Below the pieces are notes generated by a model that saw only the letters and a program-made list of their open reading frames with translations, was not told the origin of the DNA and made no database searches. From contig NZ_JBHUIZ010000003.1 of the NCBI RefSeq assembly GCF_042683165.1, positions 496,001 through 560,000 of the forward strand: a DNA stretch of 64,000 bases. The letters are read 5' to 3'. Source of the DNA: Tigheibacillus halophilus. GTDB taxonomy: Bacteria > Bacillota > Bacilli > Bacillales > Amphibacillaceae. The position numbers and the translations under genes were made by a program. This document shows, in pieces, positions 23,899-33,480 of this stretch (positions within the stretch are counted from its first letter, which is position 1; each line of letters starts with the position of its first letter).

Positions 23899-24484
23899 AT
23901 TTATGATGGTTGGATTGCTCATCTTGGATATCGTCCAAATTTTTCTGTTCATCCTTAGGGATCGTTTTTTTGTTTTGATCTGTTTCTTGTGGACGGTTGT
24001 GCGGAACAGGAGTTTCTGGCATATATCTGCCGACAATTGCTGCTAATTCGTCGACGACTCCCTGGATAGGATAACCCTGTGAGATTTTATCGGACATGTT
24101 ACGCAATCGTTGTGTTACATCGCCATCAGCTACAATAACGGCTGTTTTCCCGTATGGGTCATGCTGCATCGCTTCGGCCACGGAATATTTAATTGTTCCA
24201 ACGCGAGAGCGGTCTAAATCCTTATTCACATCAATGCCGACGACCGCATAGGGACCAGCTACCACTGCAGCGGCGTTGTCGACATCGGGTATATTGGAAG
24301 CGACGCCAGACAAGTGATCGGCAATTTGCCTATTTGAAAGTTTTTCCTGTTTATATTGACTGGAATTCTTGACATGTTCGACTTTTTGATCCGTCACACG
24401 ATCAGGCAAAGCACTTTGGTTGTTTTTTTGGCAGCCGGTGAATATCAGGCAGACAACTGAAAACAACAGCAATATTCTATACAT
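23897..24484 (-). CDS. ylaJ: YhcN/YlaJ family sporulation lipoprotein
   Basis: A 195-residue lipoprotein: signal MYRILLLFSVVCLI, lipobox FTGC (Cys 18). The middle contains the YhcN/YlaJ signature region (VAGPYAVVGIDVNKDLDRSRV, and YGKTAVIVADGD), and the C-terminus is a charged disordered tail. Members are made in the forespore and affect spore germination or outgrowth, though the precise role is unknown. GGAGG lies before ATG. phoH (ylaK), which follows ylaJ in B. subtilis, is not here. Confidence 0.88.
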   Translation of the reverse strand: MYRILLLFSVVCLIFTGCQKNNQSALPDRVTDQKVEHVKNSSQYKQEKLSNRQIADHLSGVASNIPDVDNAAAVVAGPYAVVGIDVNKDLDRSRVGTIKYSVAEAMQHDPYGKTAVIVADGDVTQRLRNMSDKISQGYPIQGVVDELAAIVGRYMPETPVPHNRPQETDQNKKTIPKDEQKNLDDIQDEQSNHHK

Positions 24485-24569
24485 GAGATGCTTCCTCCTT
24501 GATATAGGGATTTGTTATATCTCTATTTTTAGTTGGAAGCTTTAATTTATGCAAAAGAGATTGTTGAAA

Positions 24570-25061
24570 TCAGACTATCTCGATTTTCTTGACATACTTG
24601 ATAGGGTTCCCCTGATTACTGCCATCTTTAAAAAGAACATGTACAGGTCCATCAACAGTCAGGGGTTTGCCATCCAAAGCGAAAAGGAAGTAACTGTTGC
24701 GCAGTTCGTCCAAACTCAAAGTTGTTATATCCGCTCCGGTTCCCAGATGTGCTCCTGTCGCGTCATTAGCAATGCCGGCATTTTTTAAAAAAGCATCCAC
24801 CGGCATAACATAAGAGTTATTTAATACATCCTTTCCCCGCACTTTCGCAACATGGTCCGGAAAAAAATTAGGCTCTTCTAGTTGTGCGAATTCTCTATTG
24901 AAGCGTTGTGCCGCTTTTTGTGAATAATCATCGGCTTCCTTTTCCACTGGCAAGGACTGTGTAAATGCTTCTTCAAGTTTGATTTTACGATTATCAAATA
25001 TCCATACTGTCGGGTCTAGCGTTATTTGGTAAGCAACTTTTCCAGTTATTGGTATAATCAT
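24570..25061 (-). CDS. YlaL-like conserved protein of unknown function
   Basis: A 163-residue soluble protein starting MIIPITGKVAYQITLDP, with TVWIFDDR-like VWIFDNRK near residue 23. It has no signal or membrane segment. Position between ylaJ and ylaN and size suggest B. subtilis YlaL (about 160 residues); I assign this by synteny only. The frame opens at TTG 25082, but ATG 25061 has GAAGGGCGG at proper spacing. Function unknown. Confidence 0.65.
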   Translation of the reverse strand: MIIPITGKVAYQITLDPTVWIFDNRKIKLEEAFTQSLPVEKEADDYSQKAAQRFNREFAQLEEPNFFPDHVAKVRGKDVLNNSYVMPVDAFLKNAGIANDATGAHLGTGADITTLSLDELRNSYFLFALDGKPLTVDGPVHVLFKDGSNQGNPIKYVKKIEIV

Positions 25062-25221
25062 CGTGATCCGCCCTTCTTTCAATCTTTATTCCATTAGAAT
25101 AGCAGAACGCGACATAAATTTCATCTCCCAGAATTTTTGTGCTTCATGTCGAAATGATCTGGTGCAAAACAAATCCTTTGTTAAGCAGGAGTTAAAGCAA
25201 TTTACAACAAAAAGATTTTGT

Positions 25222-25250
25222 TTGCATTTTCCTACTGCAAACGATAATAT
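25222..25250 (+). promoter_or_regulatory. Possible promoter upstream of ylaN with an overlapping dyad
   Basis: TTGCAT (25222-25227), 17 bases and TAATAT (25245-25250). The perfect inverted repeat GTTTGCA-N9-TGCAAAC (25220-25242) overlaps the -35 and spacer and could be an operator. The gap 25062-25424 holds nothing else I can identify. The leader would be about 170 bases. Confidence 0.4.
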
Positions 25251-25424
25251 AATATAGAAGATGACTCGTTTGTCTGTTACATCACTTGGAATAAAATCCA
25301 CGTTGATAAGTTCGGGGCGATGCGCATATATTAACAGGCAGATAATAGAAATGATGACATAATAATCATATGAAACATCATATTGGATATACGCGTATGA
25401 ATTCAATTGGAGGGGATAATGTTG

Positions 25425-25700
25425 ATGCCTGAGATAACTGTTGATCATCGCGAAAAAGCCTATGCCCTTCTTAAGGCTGATGCGGATAAGATATTAAGGC
25501 TTATTGAAGTACAAATCGAAAATCTTACAATGCCACAATGCCCTTTATATGAGGAAGTTCTGGATACGCAAATGTACGGACTTTCCAGAGAGATAGATTT
25601 CGCCATCCGCTTGAATCTTGTAGGAGAGCTAGAAGGGAAAGCCTTGCTGGAAAACCTGGAAAGGCAGCTGAATGTATTGCATGAGGCTGCTCAGAACTGA
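25425..25700 (+). CDS. ylaN: YlaN, UPF0358 family (Fur-associated iron-limitation factor)
   Basis: A 91-residue all-helical protein containing NLTMPQCPLYEEVLDTQM and GLSREIDFA, the highly conserved core of YlaN. In B. subtilis and Staphylococcus aureus YlaN is needed under iron limitation and interacts with the regulator Fur. ATG 25425 lies 9 bases after GGAGGGG; the two upstream in-frame starts are too close to it. MPEITVDHREKA aligns with the B. subtilis N-terminus. It has its own terminator, separate from ftsW. Confidence 0.92.
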   Translation: MPEITVDHREKAYALLKADADKILRLIEVQIENLTMPQCPLYEEVLDTQMYGLSREIDFAIRLNLVGELEGKALLENLERQLNVLHEAAQN

Positions 25701-25744
25701 TAAGACCCAATTGCTGCAGCAAAAGAGGGCAAGCTTTTAAACGC

Positions 25745-25785
25745 AAAACTTTGTCATCATTTATATTGGGACAAAGTTTTTTTTA
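25745..25785 (+). terminator. Terminator after ylaN
   Basis: AAAACTTTGTC pairs with GACAAAGTTTT across a 14-base loop, followed by a T-run. Confidence 0.8.
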
Positions 25786-25906
25786 TTAAAAAATCCACTT
25801 GAACAATTAAAGACAAATATGACACACTAATTTTAAAATGTGTTATACTAATAATGATCTTTTTTGTATGCATCTGCTGTGGATTGGAATTTTGGGGAGA
25901 TTGCTG

Positions 25907-27091
25907 ATGATAAAAAAGATTAAGAAATACGATTTCACGCTTATCATAACGCCAATACTTCTGGCGGCATTTGGCGCAGTCATGATATACAGTGCCAGCA
26001 TGGTGACAGCTGTCATGGAAAATCATCGTGCCACGTTCTACTTTTTCAAGCAGTTGCAGTGGTTTGCGATTAGCTTGATTGGATTTATCGTTTGTAGTAT
26101 GATTCCATACAAGTATTATCAAAAACTGATGAAAGTGATTATTTTGATTATTGTCATCCTGCTGGTGGCTGTTTTGTTCTTTGGAACGATAAGAGGCGGG
26201 GCCAGATCATGGTTCATAATTGGACCGATAAGCATTCAACCTGCTGAATTTGCAAAACTGGGTCTGATCATGTATCTGGCATCCATCTATTCCAAAAAGC
26301 AATCCTATATCAACCATTTCAGTTCTGCTGTTTTGCCGCCACTTGTCATGACGGCTTTTATCCTTGGACTTATAGCACTTGAGCCTGACATCGGGACTTC
26401 TGCAATCATATTTTTGATTGCCTGCAGTGTCATTTTCAGTTCGGGGATCCGATTTAAGCATCTTGTGTTCCTTATGTTAATCGGACTTGTAGTGTTGGCA
26501 ATCGCGATACCTAATATGGTGACGGATGTAAGAATTTCTCGTTTCGTCGGCGCTTACCAGCCATTCCAAGTCCCTGATAAAGATGGCTACCATTTGATAC
26601 AATCCTATCTGGCAATCAGCGGCGGTGGTCTTACTGGTGAAGGACTTGGTGGCAGTATCCAGAAGCTCGGATATCTGTTCGCGGCTCATACTGATTTCAT
26701 CATGGCTATTGTAGCTGAAGAACTTGGCTTTTTTGGGGTGCTAATCGTCATAGGAATGCTTGCACTCATTGTGTTGAGAGGTATCTATATTGCGAGAAAG
26801 TGCCGCGACGGTTTTGGCGCCTTGTTGGCAATCGGTATTTCATCTATGGTTGGCATTCAGGCGTTCATCAATCTTGGTTCAATCAGTGGTATATTGCCGA
26901 TAACTGGTGTGACATTGCCGTTCGTTAGCTATGGTGGTTCATCCTTGCTTATTCTTATGATTTCTATGGGGGTATTAAACAATATCGCGATGACTGTTAA
27001 ACAAAATGACGAGCACCCTGTAAAAGAAAAGCATCCACAGCAGGAAAAGCAATTTTATCAGGTTAGAGGGGGAAGGAAATGGAGCAGTTAA
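25907..27091 (+). CDS. ftsW: FtsW, septal peptidoglycan glycosyltransferase (SEDS family)
   Basis: A 394-residue SEDS membrane protein with about ten helices. Conserved features: IGPISIQPAEFAKL near residue 103, the large extracellular loop with SYLAISGGGLTGEGLG, the AEELGFFG segment and LPFVSYGGSS near the C-terminus. It polymerises lipid II at the septum together with PBP 2B, whose gene is at 55912. ATG 25907 follows GGGGAG; the frame to 25838 has no ribosome site. The position before pycA distinguishes it from spoVE and rodA. It overlaps pycA by 13 bases. Confidence 0.92.
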   Translation: MIKKIKKYDFTLIITPILLAAFGAVMIYSASMVTAVMENHRATFYFFKQLQWFAISLIGFIVCSMIPYKYYQKLMKVIILIIVILLVAVLFFGTIRGGARSWFIIGPISIQPAEFAKLGLIMYLASIYSKKQSYINHFSSAVLPPLVMTAFILGLIALEPDIGTSAIIFLIACSVIFSSGIRFKHLVFLMLIGLVVLAIAIPNMVTDVRISRFVGAYQPFQVPDKDGYHLIQSYLAISGGGLTGEGLGGSIQKLGYLFAAHTDFIMAIVAEELGFFGVLIVIGMLALIVLRGIYIARKCRDGFGALLAIGISSMVGIQAFINLGSISGILPITGVTLPFVSYGGSSLLILMISMGVLNNIAMTVKQNDEHPVKEKHPQQEKQFYQVRGGRKWSS

Positions 27092-30000
27092 ATCACATCA
27101 AAAAAGTGCTTGTAGCAAACCGTGGGGAAATTGCGATTCGTATATTCCGAGCTTGTACCGAGCTCGGATTACGAACGGTAGCAATCTATTCACAAGAAGA
27201 TTCAGGATCCTATCACCGATATAAAGCTGATGAGTCTTATTTGGTCGGATCGGGGAAAAAGCCGATAGATGCGTATCTTGATATTGAGGGAATTATAAAA
27301 ATCGCTAAACAAGTCGGTGTAGATGCTATACACCCGGGTTACGGTTTTTTATCAGAAAATATCCACTTTGCAAAAAGATGTGAAGAAGAAAACATCATAT
27401 TCATCGGCCCCTCCAGCGAGCATTTACATATGTTCGGAGATAAGGTGAAAGCGAGAGAACAAGCTCAAAAAGCTGATCTGCCTGTCATCCCGGGAAGTGA
27501 CGGTCCTGTGCGTTCAATGGAAGAAGTAGAAGCGTTTGGCGAAAAGCACGGCTACCCAATCATCATTAAGGCATCGCTTGGAGGCGGCGGCAGGGGTATG
27601 CGTATTGTTCGAAGCGCTACTAATCTTTCTGAAGCTTATGATCGTGCAAAGTCGGAGGCCAAAGCTGCTTTTGGCAATGATGAAATTTATGTTGAAAAAT
27701 TGATTGAGCATCCAAAACATATTGAAGTGCAGATCATCGGCGACAAGCACGGAGAGTTAGTCCATTTGTATGAGCGGGACTGTTCTGTACAGCGCCGGCA
27801 TCAAAAATTGGTTGAAATCGCTCCGAGCGTCTCCCTGTCAAAAACAATGCGTCAGAGTATTTGTGAAGCTGCTGTCCGTCTTATGAAAAATGTAGATTAT
27901 ACCAATGCCGGTACAGTAGAGTTTTTAGTGACCGGTGAGGCATTTTATTTCATTGAGGTAAATCCTCGTGTTCAAGTAGAACATACAATCACTGAAATGA
28001 TTACCGGGATTGATATTGTTCAAACGCAAATCAAAATAGCGGATGGACAGCGTTTATCAGACCCAGACCTTGCAATCGAACAAGATAAAATACAATGCAA
28101 TGGCTATGCTATTCAATCACGTGTGACGACTGAAGATCCGCTGAATAACTTCATGCCTGATACTGGGAAGATCAATGTTTACCGTAGTGGTGGGGGATTT
28201 GGTGTAAGGCTCGATGCAGGAAATGGTTTTCAGGGAGCTGAAATCCTTCCATTTTACGATTCATTGCTTGTGAAAGTATCGACGTGGGCGCTGACTTTTG
28301 AGCAATCTGCACAGAAAATGGTCAGAAATCTCAAGGAATTCAGGATTCGAGGTATTAAAACAAATATTCCTTTCCTCGAAAATGTCATGGTTCATCCAAA
28401 ATTTATGAATGGCCAGTATGACACAACTTTTGTCGATGAAACACCAGAACTATTTGTTTTTCCAAAAAGGAAAGACCGCGGGACAAAAATGTTGACTTTC
28501 ATTGCGGATACGACCGTTAACGGCTTTGAGGGGATGACACCGCAAAAAAAACCAGATTTTGAAACACCTAAAATACCAAAAATCGATTATTTACAGCCTG
28601 TGCCGGATGGAACAAAACGAATACTGGAAGAACAGGGTCCTGAAGGCGTCGTCGACTGGCTGAAAGAACGAAAAGAAGTGCTTTTGACCGACACGACTTT
28701 CCGTGATGCACATCAATCTTTGTTAGCGACAAGGGTACGGACGAAGGATATTGTGAAAATTTCTGAATCCACCGCAAGACTGTTGCCTGAACTCTTTTCC
28801 GTAGAAATGTGGGGCGGGGCGACTTTTGATGTGTCCTACCGTTTCTTGAAAGAAGATCCATGGGACAGATTGCTCAAACTGCGCAAACTGATGCCTAATG
28901 TATTATTTCAAATGCTGCTAAGAGCGAGTAATGCTGTCGGATATAAAAATTATCCCGATAATGTCATTAAACAATTTGTAGAAAAAAGTGCCTCAGCGGG
29001 CATCGATGTATTCCGTATATTTGACAGCCTGAACTGGTTGGATGGCATGAAGCCTGCGATACAAGCAGTCCGTGAAAACAATAAAATCGCGGAGGTGGCA
29101 ATTTGTTATACAGGCGATATCTTAGACGCAAGCCGCACGAAATATAATTTACAGTACTACAAACAACTGGCTAAGGACCTTGAAGAGTCAGGGGCTCATA
29201 TTCTAGCTATCAAAGACATGGCTGGTTTATTGAAGCCGGAAGCAGCGTATCAGCTTGTCTCAGAATTGAAGGAAACTGTTGGTTTGCCGTTGCATTTGCA
29301 TACGCATGATACTAGCGGGAACGGAATTTACACCCTTGCCCGTGCAATCGATGCGGGAGTAGATATCGTTGATGTTGCCTGTTCTTCAATGGCTGGGTTA
29401 ACATCACAGCCAGGTGCGCAGTCCCTATACCATGCTTTGGAGGGAAAAGACCGGCAGCCGAAAGTAAATGTGGAGGCCTTTGAAAAACTTTCCAGCTATT
29501 GGGAAGACGTGCGTTCTTATTATAAAGAATTTGAAAGCGGCATGAAATCTCCGCATACAGAAATATATTTCCACGAAATGCCTGGCGGCCAATACAGCAA
29601 CCTGCAACAACAAGCTAAAGCAGTTGGGCTTGGAGAACGTTGGAATGAAGTGAAGGCAATGTTTCGCAAGGTGAATGATATGTTCGGCGACATTGTGAAG
29701 GTGACGCCTTCATCTAAAATAGTCGGAGACTTGGCTCTATTCATGGTGCAAAATAACTTGACAGAAGATGATATATACGAAAAAGGGGAAGCGATCGATT
29801 TTCCGGATTCTGTGATTGAATTCGCACAAGGTTACATTGGCCAGCCTTACCAAGGATTCCCACAGGAATTACAGCGAATTATTTTGAAGGGTAAAAAGCC
29901 AATCTCAGAGAGACCGGGTGCATTGTTGGAACCAGTGGATTTTAAAGAACTAAATCAAAAGTTATTCAAGCAGCTTGACAGGCAGGTGACAAGCTTTGAT

Positions 30001-30519
30001 ATGATTGCCTATGCCCTGTATCCGAAGGTATTCATGGATTATCACCGTTTCACAGCAAAATATGGCGATGTATCCGTGCTGGATACCCCAACGTTTTTTT
30101 ATGGCATGCGTTTAGGTGAAGAAATTGAAGTAGAGATAGAAAAAGGGAAGACATTGTTTGTCAAACTGGTTTCGATTTCCGAACCTCGCTCCGATGGTAC
30201 GAGAGTTGTCTATTTTGAGCTGAATGGCCAAAGAAGGGAAGTAGTTGTGCGCGACCATAATATCAGTTCAGATGTACTGGCACGACCTAAAAAAGATCCG
30301 GATAACGATAAGCATATCGGGGCGACAATGCCAGGCACAGTGGTCAAGGTGTTATGCCAAAAAGGTGAGAAAGTACAAAAAGGTGATTATTTAGTGATCA
30401 CCGAAGCTATGAAAATGGAAACGACAATTCAGGCGCCTTCTGCTGGTGTAATCAAAGATATACACGTTCAAAATGGAGAAGCGATCACTGTAAATGATCT
30501 TTTACTGGAACTTGAGTAA
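27079..30519 (+). CDS. pycA: Pyruvate carboxylase
   Basis: A 1146-residue biotin enzyme converting pyruvate, bicarbonate and ATP to oxaloacetate, the anaplerotic entry to the TCA cycle. It contains a biotin carboxylase domain (ATP-grasp loop GGGGRGMR near residue 170, ERDCSVQRR near 230), a carboxyltransferase domain (LTDTTFRDAHQSL near 535, HTHDTSGNG near 740) and a C-terminal biotinyl domain with EAMKMET. B. subtilis PycA is 1148 residues. It starts inside ftsW, so translation is probably coupled, and a strong terminator follows directly. Confidence 0.97.
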   Translation: MEQLNHIKKVLVANRGEIAIRIFRACTELGLRTVAIYSQEDSGSYHRYKADESYLVGSGKKPIDAYLDIEGIIKIAKQVGVDAIHPGYGFLSENIHFAKRCEEENIIFIGPSSEHLHMFGDKVKAREQAQKADLPVIPGSDGPVRSMEEVEAFGEKHGYPIIIKASLGGGGRGMRIVRSATNLSEAYDRAKSEAKAAFGNDEIYVEKLIEHPKHIEVQIIGDKHGELVHLYERDCSVQRRHQKLVEIAPSVSLSKTMRQSICEAAVRLMKNVDYTNAGTVEFLVTGEAFYFIEVNPRVQVEHTITEMITGIDIVQTQIKIADGQRLSDPDLAIEQDKIQCNGYAIQSRVTTEDPLNNFMPDTGKINVYRSGGGFGVRLDAGNGFQGAEILPFYDSLLVKVSTWALTFEQSAQKMVRNLKEFRIRGIKTNIPFLENVMVHPKFMNGQYDTTFVDETPELFVFPKRKDRGTKMLTFIADTTVNGFEGMTPQKKPDFETPKIPKIDYLQPVPDGTKRILEEQGPEGVVDWLKERKEVLLTDTTFRDAHQSLLATRVRTKDIVKISESTARLLPELFSVEMWGGATFDVSYRFLKEDPWDRLLKLRKLMPNVLFQMLLRASNAVGYKNYPDNVIKQFVEKSASAGIDVFRIFDSLNWLDGMKPAIQAVRENNKIAEVAICYTGDILDASRTKYNLQYYKQLAKDLEESGAHILAIKDMAGLLKPEAAYQLVSELKETVGLPLHLHTHDTSGNGIYTLARAIDAGVDIVDVACSSMAGLTSQPGAQSLYHALEGKDRQPKVNVEAFEKLSSYWEDVRSYYKEFESGMKSPHTEIYFHEMPGGQYSNLQQQAKAVGLGERWNEVKAMFRKVNDMFGDIVKVTPSSKIVGDLALFMVQNNLTEDDIYEKGEAIDFPDSVIEFAQGYIGQPYQGFPQELQRIILKGKKPISERPGALLEPVDFKELNQKLFKQLDRQVTSFDMIAYALYPKVFMDYHRFTAKYGDVSVLDTPTFFYGMRLGEEIEVEIEKGKTLFVKLVSISEPRSDGTRVVYFELNGQRREVVVRDHNISSDVLARPKKDPDNDKHIGATMPGTVVKVLCQKGEKVQKGDYLVITEAMKMETTIQAPSAGVIKDIHVQNGEAITVNDLLLELE

Positions 30520-30562
30520 AAAGAAACCTGTGTCACAGATTTGTGATGCAGGTTTCTTTTTT
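30518..30562 (+). terminator. Terminator after pycA
   Basis: AAAAAGAAACCTG pairs with CAGGTTTCTTTTT, with an inner TGTCACA/TGTGATG helix. It starts at the stop codon and ends in a T-run. Confidence 0.9.
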
Positions 30563-30615
30563 GGCTATTTTGTTGTTTGCTATGATAGAGAGGCGTACAG
30601 AACTTTAGCTTCTTT

Positions 30616-30643
30616 ACTGCGTGTTCACGACTGCGTGTTCACG
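30616..30643. repeat. Perfect 14-bp tandem duplication
   Basis: ACTGCGTGTTCACG occurs twice head to tail in the spacer between pycA and ctaA (30563-30727). Two copies only; no function is evident. Confidence 0.8.
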
Positions 30644-30727
30644 ATTGCTTCGGTTGTTTCTTTCATCTTCCAGAGAAAAAACAATGTCGAAGATTTGATT
30701 CAAGGTCTTAAGAAGTGAACTTTATGC

Positions 30728-31690
30728 TCATGATTTTGCATAATGTTCCAGGTCAGTTGTGTTCCGCTTTGTTTTCACCGTGGAATTGGATGCACACCGT
30801 CCAGACAACAACACATAGTAGCACAAGAGACTGAAGAAACAAGAGATTACTAACGCATGCATTAGAGCTATCCCGAGATTCAATGTGGTAAAGATAACCA
30901 TCGCACCGAAGAACACCTGGAAGAAAATCAGTATAATGAGTGTCATACTTCCCCAAAACATAACTTTATTGCCTTTATAATAGCGTAATGTCCTGAGAAA
31001 TAAACTCAATGTCCATATAAAAAGAACAGCTGCAGCAAGTCTATGTCCCATCTGAATCCATTGATCAAGCCGGAAGTCTGCAAATGCAAATGGCGCGTTA
31101 TTTGTACAAAATGGCCAGTCTTTGCAAACCAGGCTGGCGTGGGCGTGACGAACGAGGGCCCCGGTATACACGACAAACAGCGTATAGCATGTCAGTAAGT
31201 ATATTTCAATACGATGTTTTTTCTGGATGAACAACCGGCTGGTATCCATTTTTTTATCCACTTCAAAAATGAGCAGCATTAATAAAAACACCGCTGCAAA
31301 AGAGATAAGTGAAATACCGAAGTGTAATGCCATAACAAAATCGGATTGTCCCCATTTAACAGCCGCAGCACCAATCAATGCTTGCAGCACGAGGAAAAAA
31401 ATCGACATGAAGGATAAAAATTTGACTTCCCGTATATGTCCAAGTCTCTTCCACGCTAAGAAAGACAGAACAGCCACGATCATAGCTCCTATTCCAGAAA
31501 CGAGACGATGACTCAGTTCAATGATAAGTTCCGGAGTGATATCGCTGGGAAGTAATTTCCCTTCACAAAGAGGCCAACTTTTCCCGCATCCGGCACCAGA
31601 ACCGGTTTTAGTAACAAGGGCCCCGCCAATCAATACGAAAATCATGCAAATGGTAGAAACGACTGCTAGCCATTTTAGTGTTTTAGTCAT
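30728..31690 (-). CDS. ctaA: Haem A synthase CtaA
   Basis: A 320-residue membrane protein with eight predicted helices that oxidises the methyl group of haem O to give haem A. Haem-ligand histidines are visible in LSHRLVSG near residue 60 and MGHRLAAA near 210; the extracellular cysteine pairs occur in CGKSWPLC and CKDWPFC. B. subtilis CtaA is 306 residues; the extra length is a charged C-terminus. GTG 31702 is a possible alternative start, but ATG 31690 with AGTGGGG upstream fits better. It is divergent from ctaB, as in B. subtilis. Confidence 0.94.
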   Translation of the reverse strand: MTKTLKWLAVVSTICMIFVLIGGALVTKTGSGAGCGKSWPLCEGKLLPSDITPELIIELSHRLVSGIGAMIVAVLSFLAWKRLGHIREVKFLSFMSIFFLVLQALIGAAAVKWGQSDFVMALHFGISLISFAAVFLLMLLIFEVDKKMDTSRLFIQKKHRIEIYLLTCYTLFVVYTGALVRHAHASLVCKDWPFCTNNAPFAFADFRLDQWIQMGHRLAAAVLFIWTLSLFLRTLRYYKGNKVMFWGSMTLIILIFFQVFFGAMVIFTTLNLGIALMHALVISCFFSLLCYYVLLSGRCASNSTVKTKRNTTDLEHYAKS

Positions 31691-32487
31691 ATAATTCCCC
31701 ACTTCAACATTTCAATAGGTAAATGCACATATCGATTATTATAACCGCAATAAGCGACATTTACCAAAACAACCACTTCTTAATAAGGATAATATCATTC
31801 CGTCATGAAAGGCAATATGTTTATGAGTAAAATTTCTATATGTCACAAATTTGTCTAATATGATGAGGTAAACACTTTTTTCATGATGGAAATAGTAAAT
31901 ATCGCTTGCAAATTCGCCTTTATTTTGCTAGAAATATTGTAGGACCTATTTGCCATGCCTTGTTGAATGCATGCTTTTTTTGAAGGAGCCACGATATAAT
32001 TGAAATAAAACTTTTAGTATTTATATCGGCTTATCACCTGCAGATGGCAATTGATTCGCCTATGATTTTTCAGTGTTACAAAAGCGCTGTCATGAAGGAT
32101 CTCTCGAAAAATTCAAACAAAATGGCAAGTGGCCGAATGGCTGCGTGTAATGAGGGGAAATCAGTTTTGCGCTGAAAAAAGCCGCAAAAGCTGTCTTTTC
32201 CTATGTTTAAAATTGTTAGGGATTCGACAGACTATGGCATCCATTGCTTGCTGTGGACAGGGTGGCCGGTTATGTTTCGGCGTTTCAAGTACATTCAACA
32301 ATTTCTATGCTGGCAGCAAAGTCCTCGTAATAAAGTTTGGAGAAATGATGCGATGATGTGAATTAGATTGCGAACCTTTTCCATGGTACAATGTATAGGG
32401 ACAGGAATGTACAAACGAAATCAGGGCATGTTAAGAATTACATCATTACGTCCAAAACGTGTACAGTAAAGGAGGGGATAAATCATA
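31691..32487. other. Long ctaA-ctaB divergent intergenic region
   Basis: About 800 bases without a convincing gene. The frame at 32129-32356 has no ribosome site and no recognisable content. Promoter-like elements on the plus strand: TTGAAA-N16-TATATC at about 32000-32027, and an extended -10 TGGTACAAT at 32384-32392, 96 bases before ctaB. A weaker cre-like sequence lies at 32079-32092 (11 of 14). The length may hold leaders or regulator sites for the divergent haem A and caa3 genes. Confidence 0.45.
32363..32392 (+). promoter_or_regulatory. Possible promoter of ctaB
   Basis: TTAGAT (32363-32368), 18 bases and an extended -10 TGG-TACAAT (TACAAT at 32387-32392). The -35 is poor; the extended TGn motif may compensate. 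Confidence 0.35.
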
Positions 32488-33432
32488 ATGAACAAAGTTG
32501 AATCATCGTCTGCTCCATTAGTTTCAGAGACGACTGTTGTCCCGCCTGAAAAAACAAACACTTCCTTCATATCGGATATGAAGTCCTTGCTGAAAGTTGG
32601 AATCATTAATTCAAATTTGATCACTGCATTTGTCGGATTTTGGCTGGCATTGCATTTTTCACAGGAAACTTTCCGAGACCATTGGGGGACATTTTTGCTA
32701 GTGATGCTCGGCAGCGGACTGGTGATTGCCGGAGGATGTATCCTGAACAACTGGTACGATGCAGATATCGACCCAGTTATGAAGCGAACGAAAGGCCGTC
32801 CCACTGTTACAGGGACAATATCTATGAGAACAGTATTCTTCATGGGTCTGACGGCTACGCTTTTGGGTCACGTCTTACTGTTATTTACGACAATTCAGGC
32901 TACACTATGGGCATTTTTTGGGTGGTTTACTTACGTCGTGCTTTATACGATGTGGTCCAAGAGAAGGTACACACTCAACACGATCATCGGCAGTTTTTCT
33001 GGTGCCGTGCCTCCACTCATCGGCTGGATGGCAATCAAGCCCGAACTTGATGTGATACCAGTCATTTTGTTTTTAACAATGTTCATTTGGCAAACGCCAC
33101 ATTTTTTGGCACTTGCCATGAAAAAATGCGAAGAGTATCGCGCTGCAGGCGTACCGATGCTTCCCGTTGTGTATGGTTTTGAATTTACAAAGCGGCAGAT
33201 TATCGTGTACATTGCATGCTTGCTGCCATTGCCGTTTCTAATGTCATCGCTGGGAAACGTCTTTGTAATCGCAGCAACGGCATTGAATCTGGGGTGGCTC
33301 GTTCTGGGCATTACAGGGCTTTTTAAAAAAGACGATTTGAAATGGGCCAACAAGATTTTCATTTACTCGTTAAATTATCTTATGATCTTGTTTTTGCTGA
33401 TGGTAGTCGTCACCGTTGATTTTTCGTTTTAA
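32488..33432 (+). CDS. ctaB: Protohaem IX farnesyltransferase (haem O synthase)
   Basis: A 314-residue UbiA-family prenyltransferase with about nine helices that attaches farnesyl to haem B, giving haem O for CtaA. Motif 1 is NNWYDADIDPVMKRTKGRP near residue 85; the second Asp-rich region is near KKCEEYRAAGVPMLPVVYG. AGGAGGGG precedes ATG. It is the first gene of the cta operon, 48 bases before ctaC. Confidence 0.95.
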   Translation: MNKVESSSAPLVSETTVVPPEKTNTSFISDMKSLLKVGIINSNLITAFVGFWLALHFSQETFRDHWGTFLLVMLGSGLVIAGGCILNNWYDADIDPVMKRTKGRPTVTGTISMRTVFFMGLTATLLGHVLLLFTTIQATLWAFFGWFTYVVLYTMWSKRRYTLNTIIGSFSGAVPPLIGWMAIKPELDVIPVILFLTMFIWQTPHFLALAMKKCEEYRAAGVPMLPVVYGFEFTKRQIIVYIACLLPLPFLMSSLGNVFVIAATALNLGWLVLGITGLFKKDDLKWANKIFIYSLNYLMILFLLMVVVTVDFSF

Positions 33433-33480
33433 GAAGCTTTAAAAATTCTGGCTAATGAAGAGAAAGAGAGGTAAGAATTC

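Noticed and set aside
30616..30643. Beginning of a CRISPR array
   Set aside because: Only two abutting copies of 14 bases with no spacers.
32129..32356. 75-codon forward frame between ctaA and ctaB
   Set aside because: No ribosome binding site, no recognisable motif and atypical composition; it lies in a promoter-like region.
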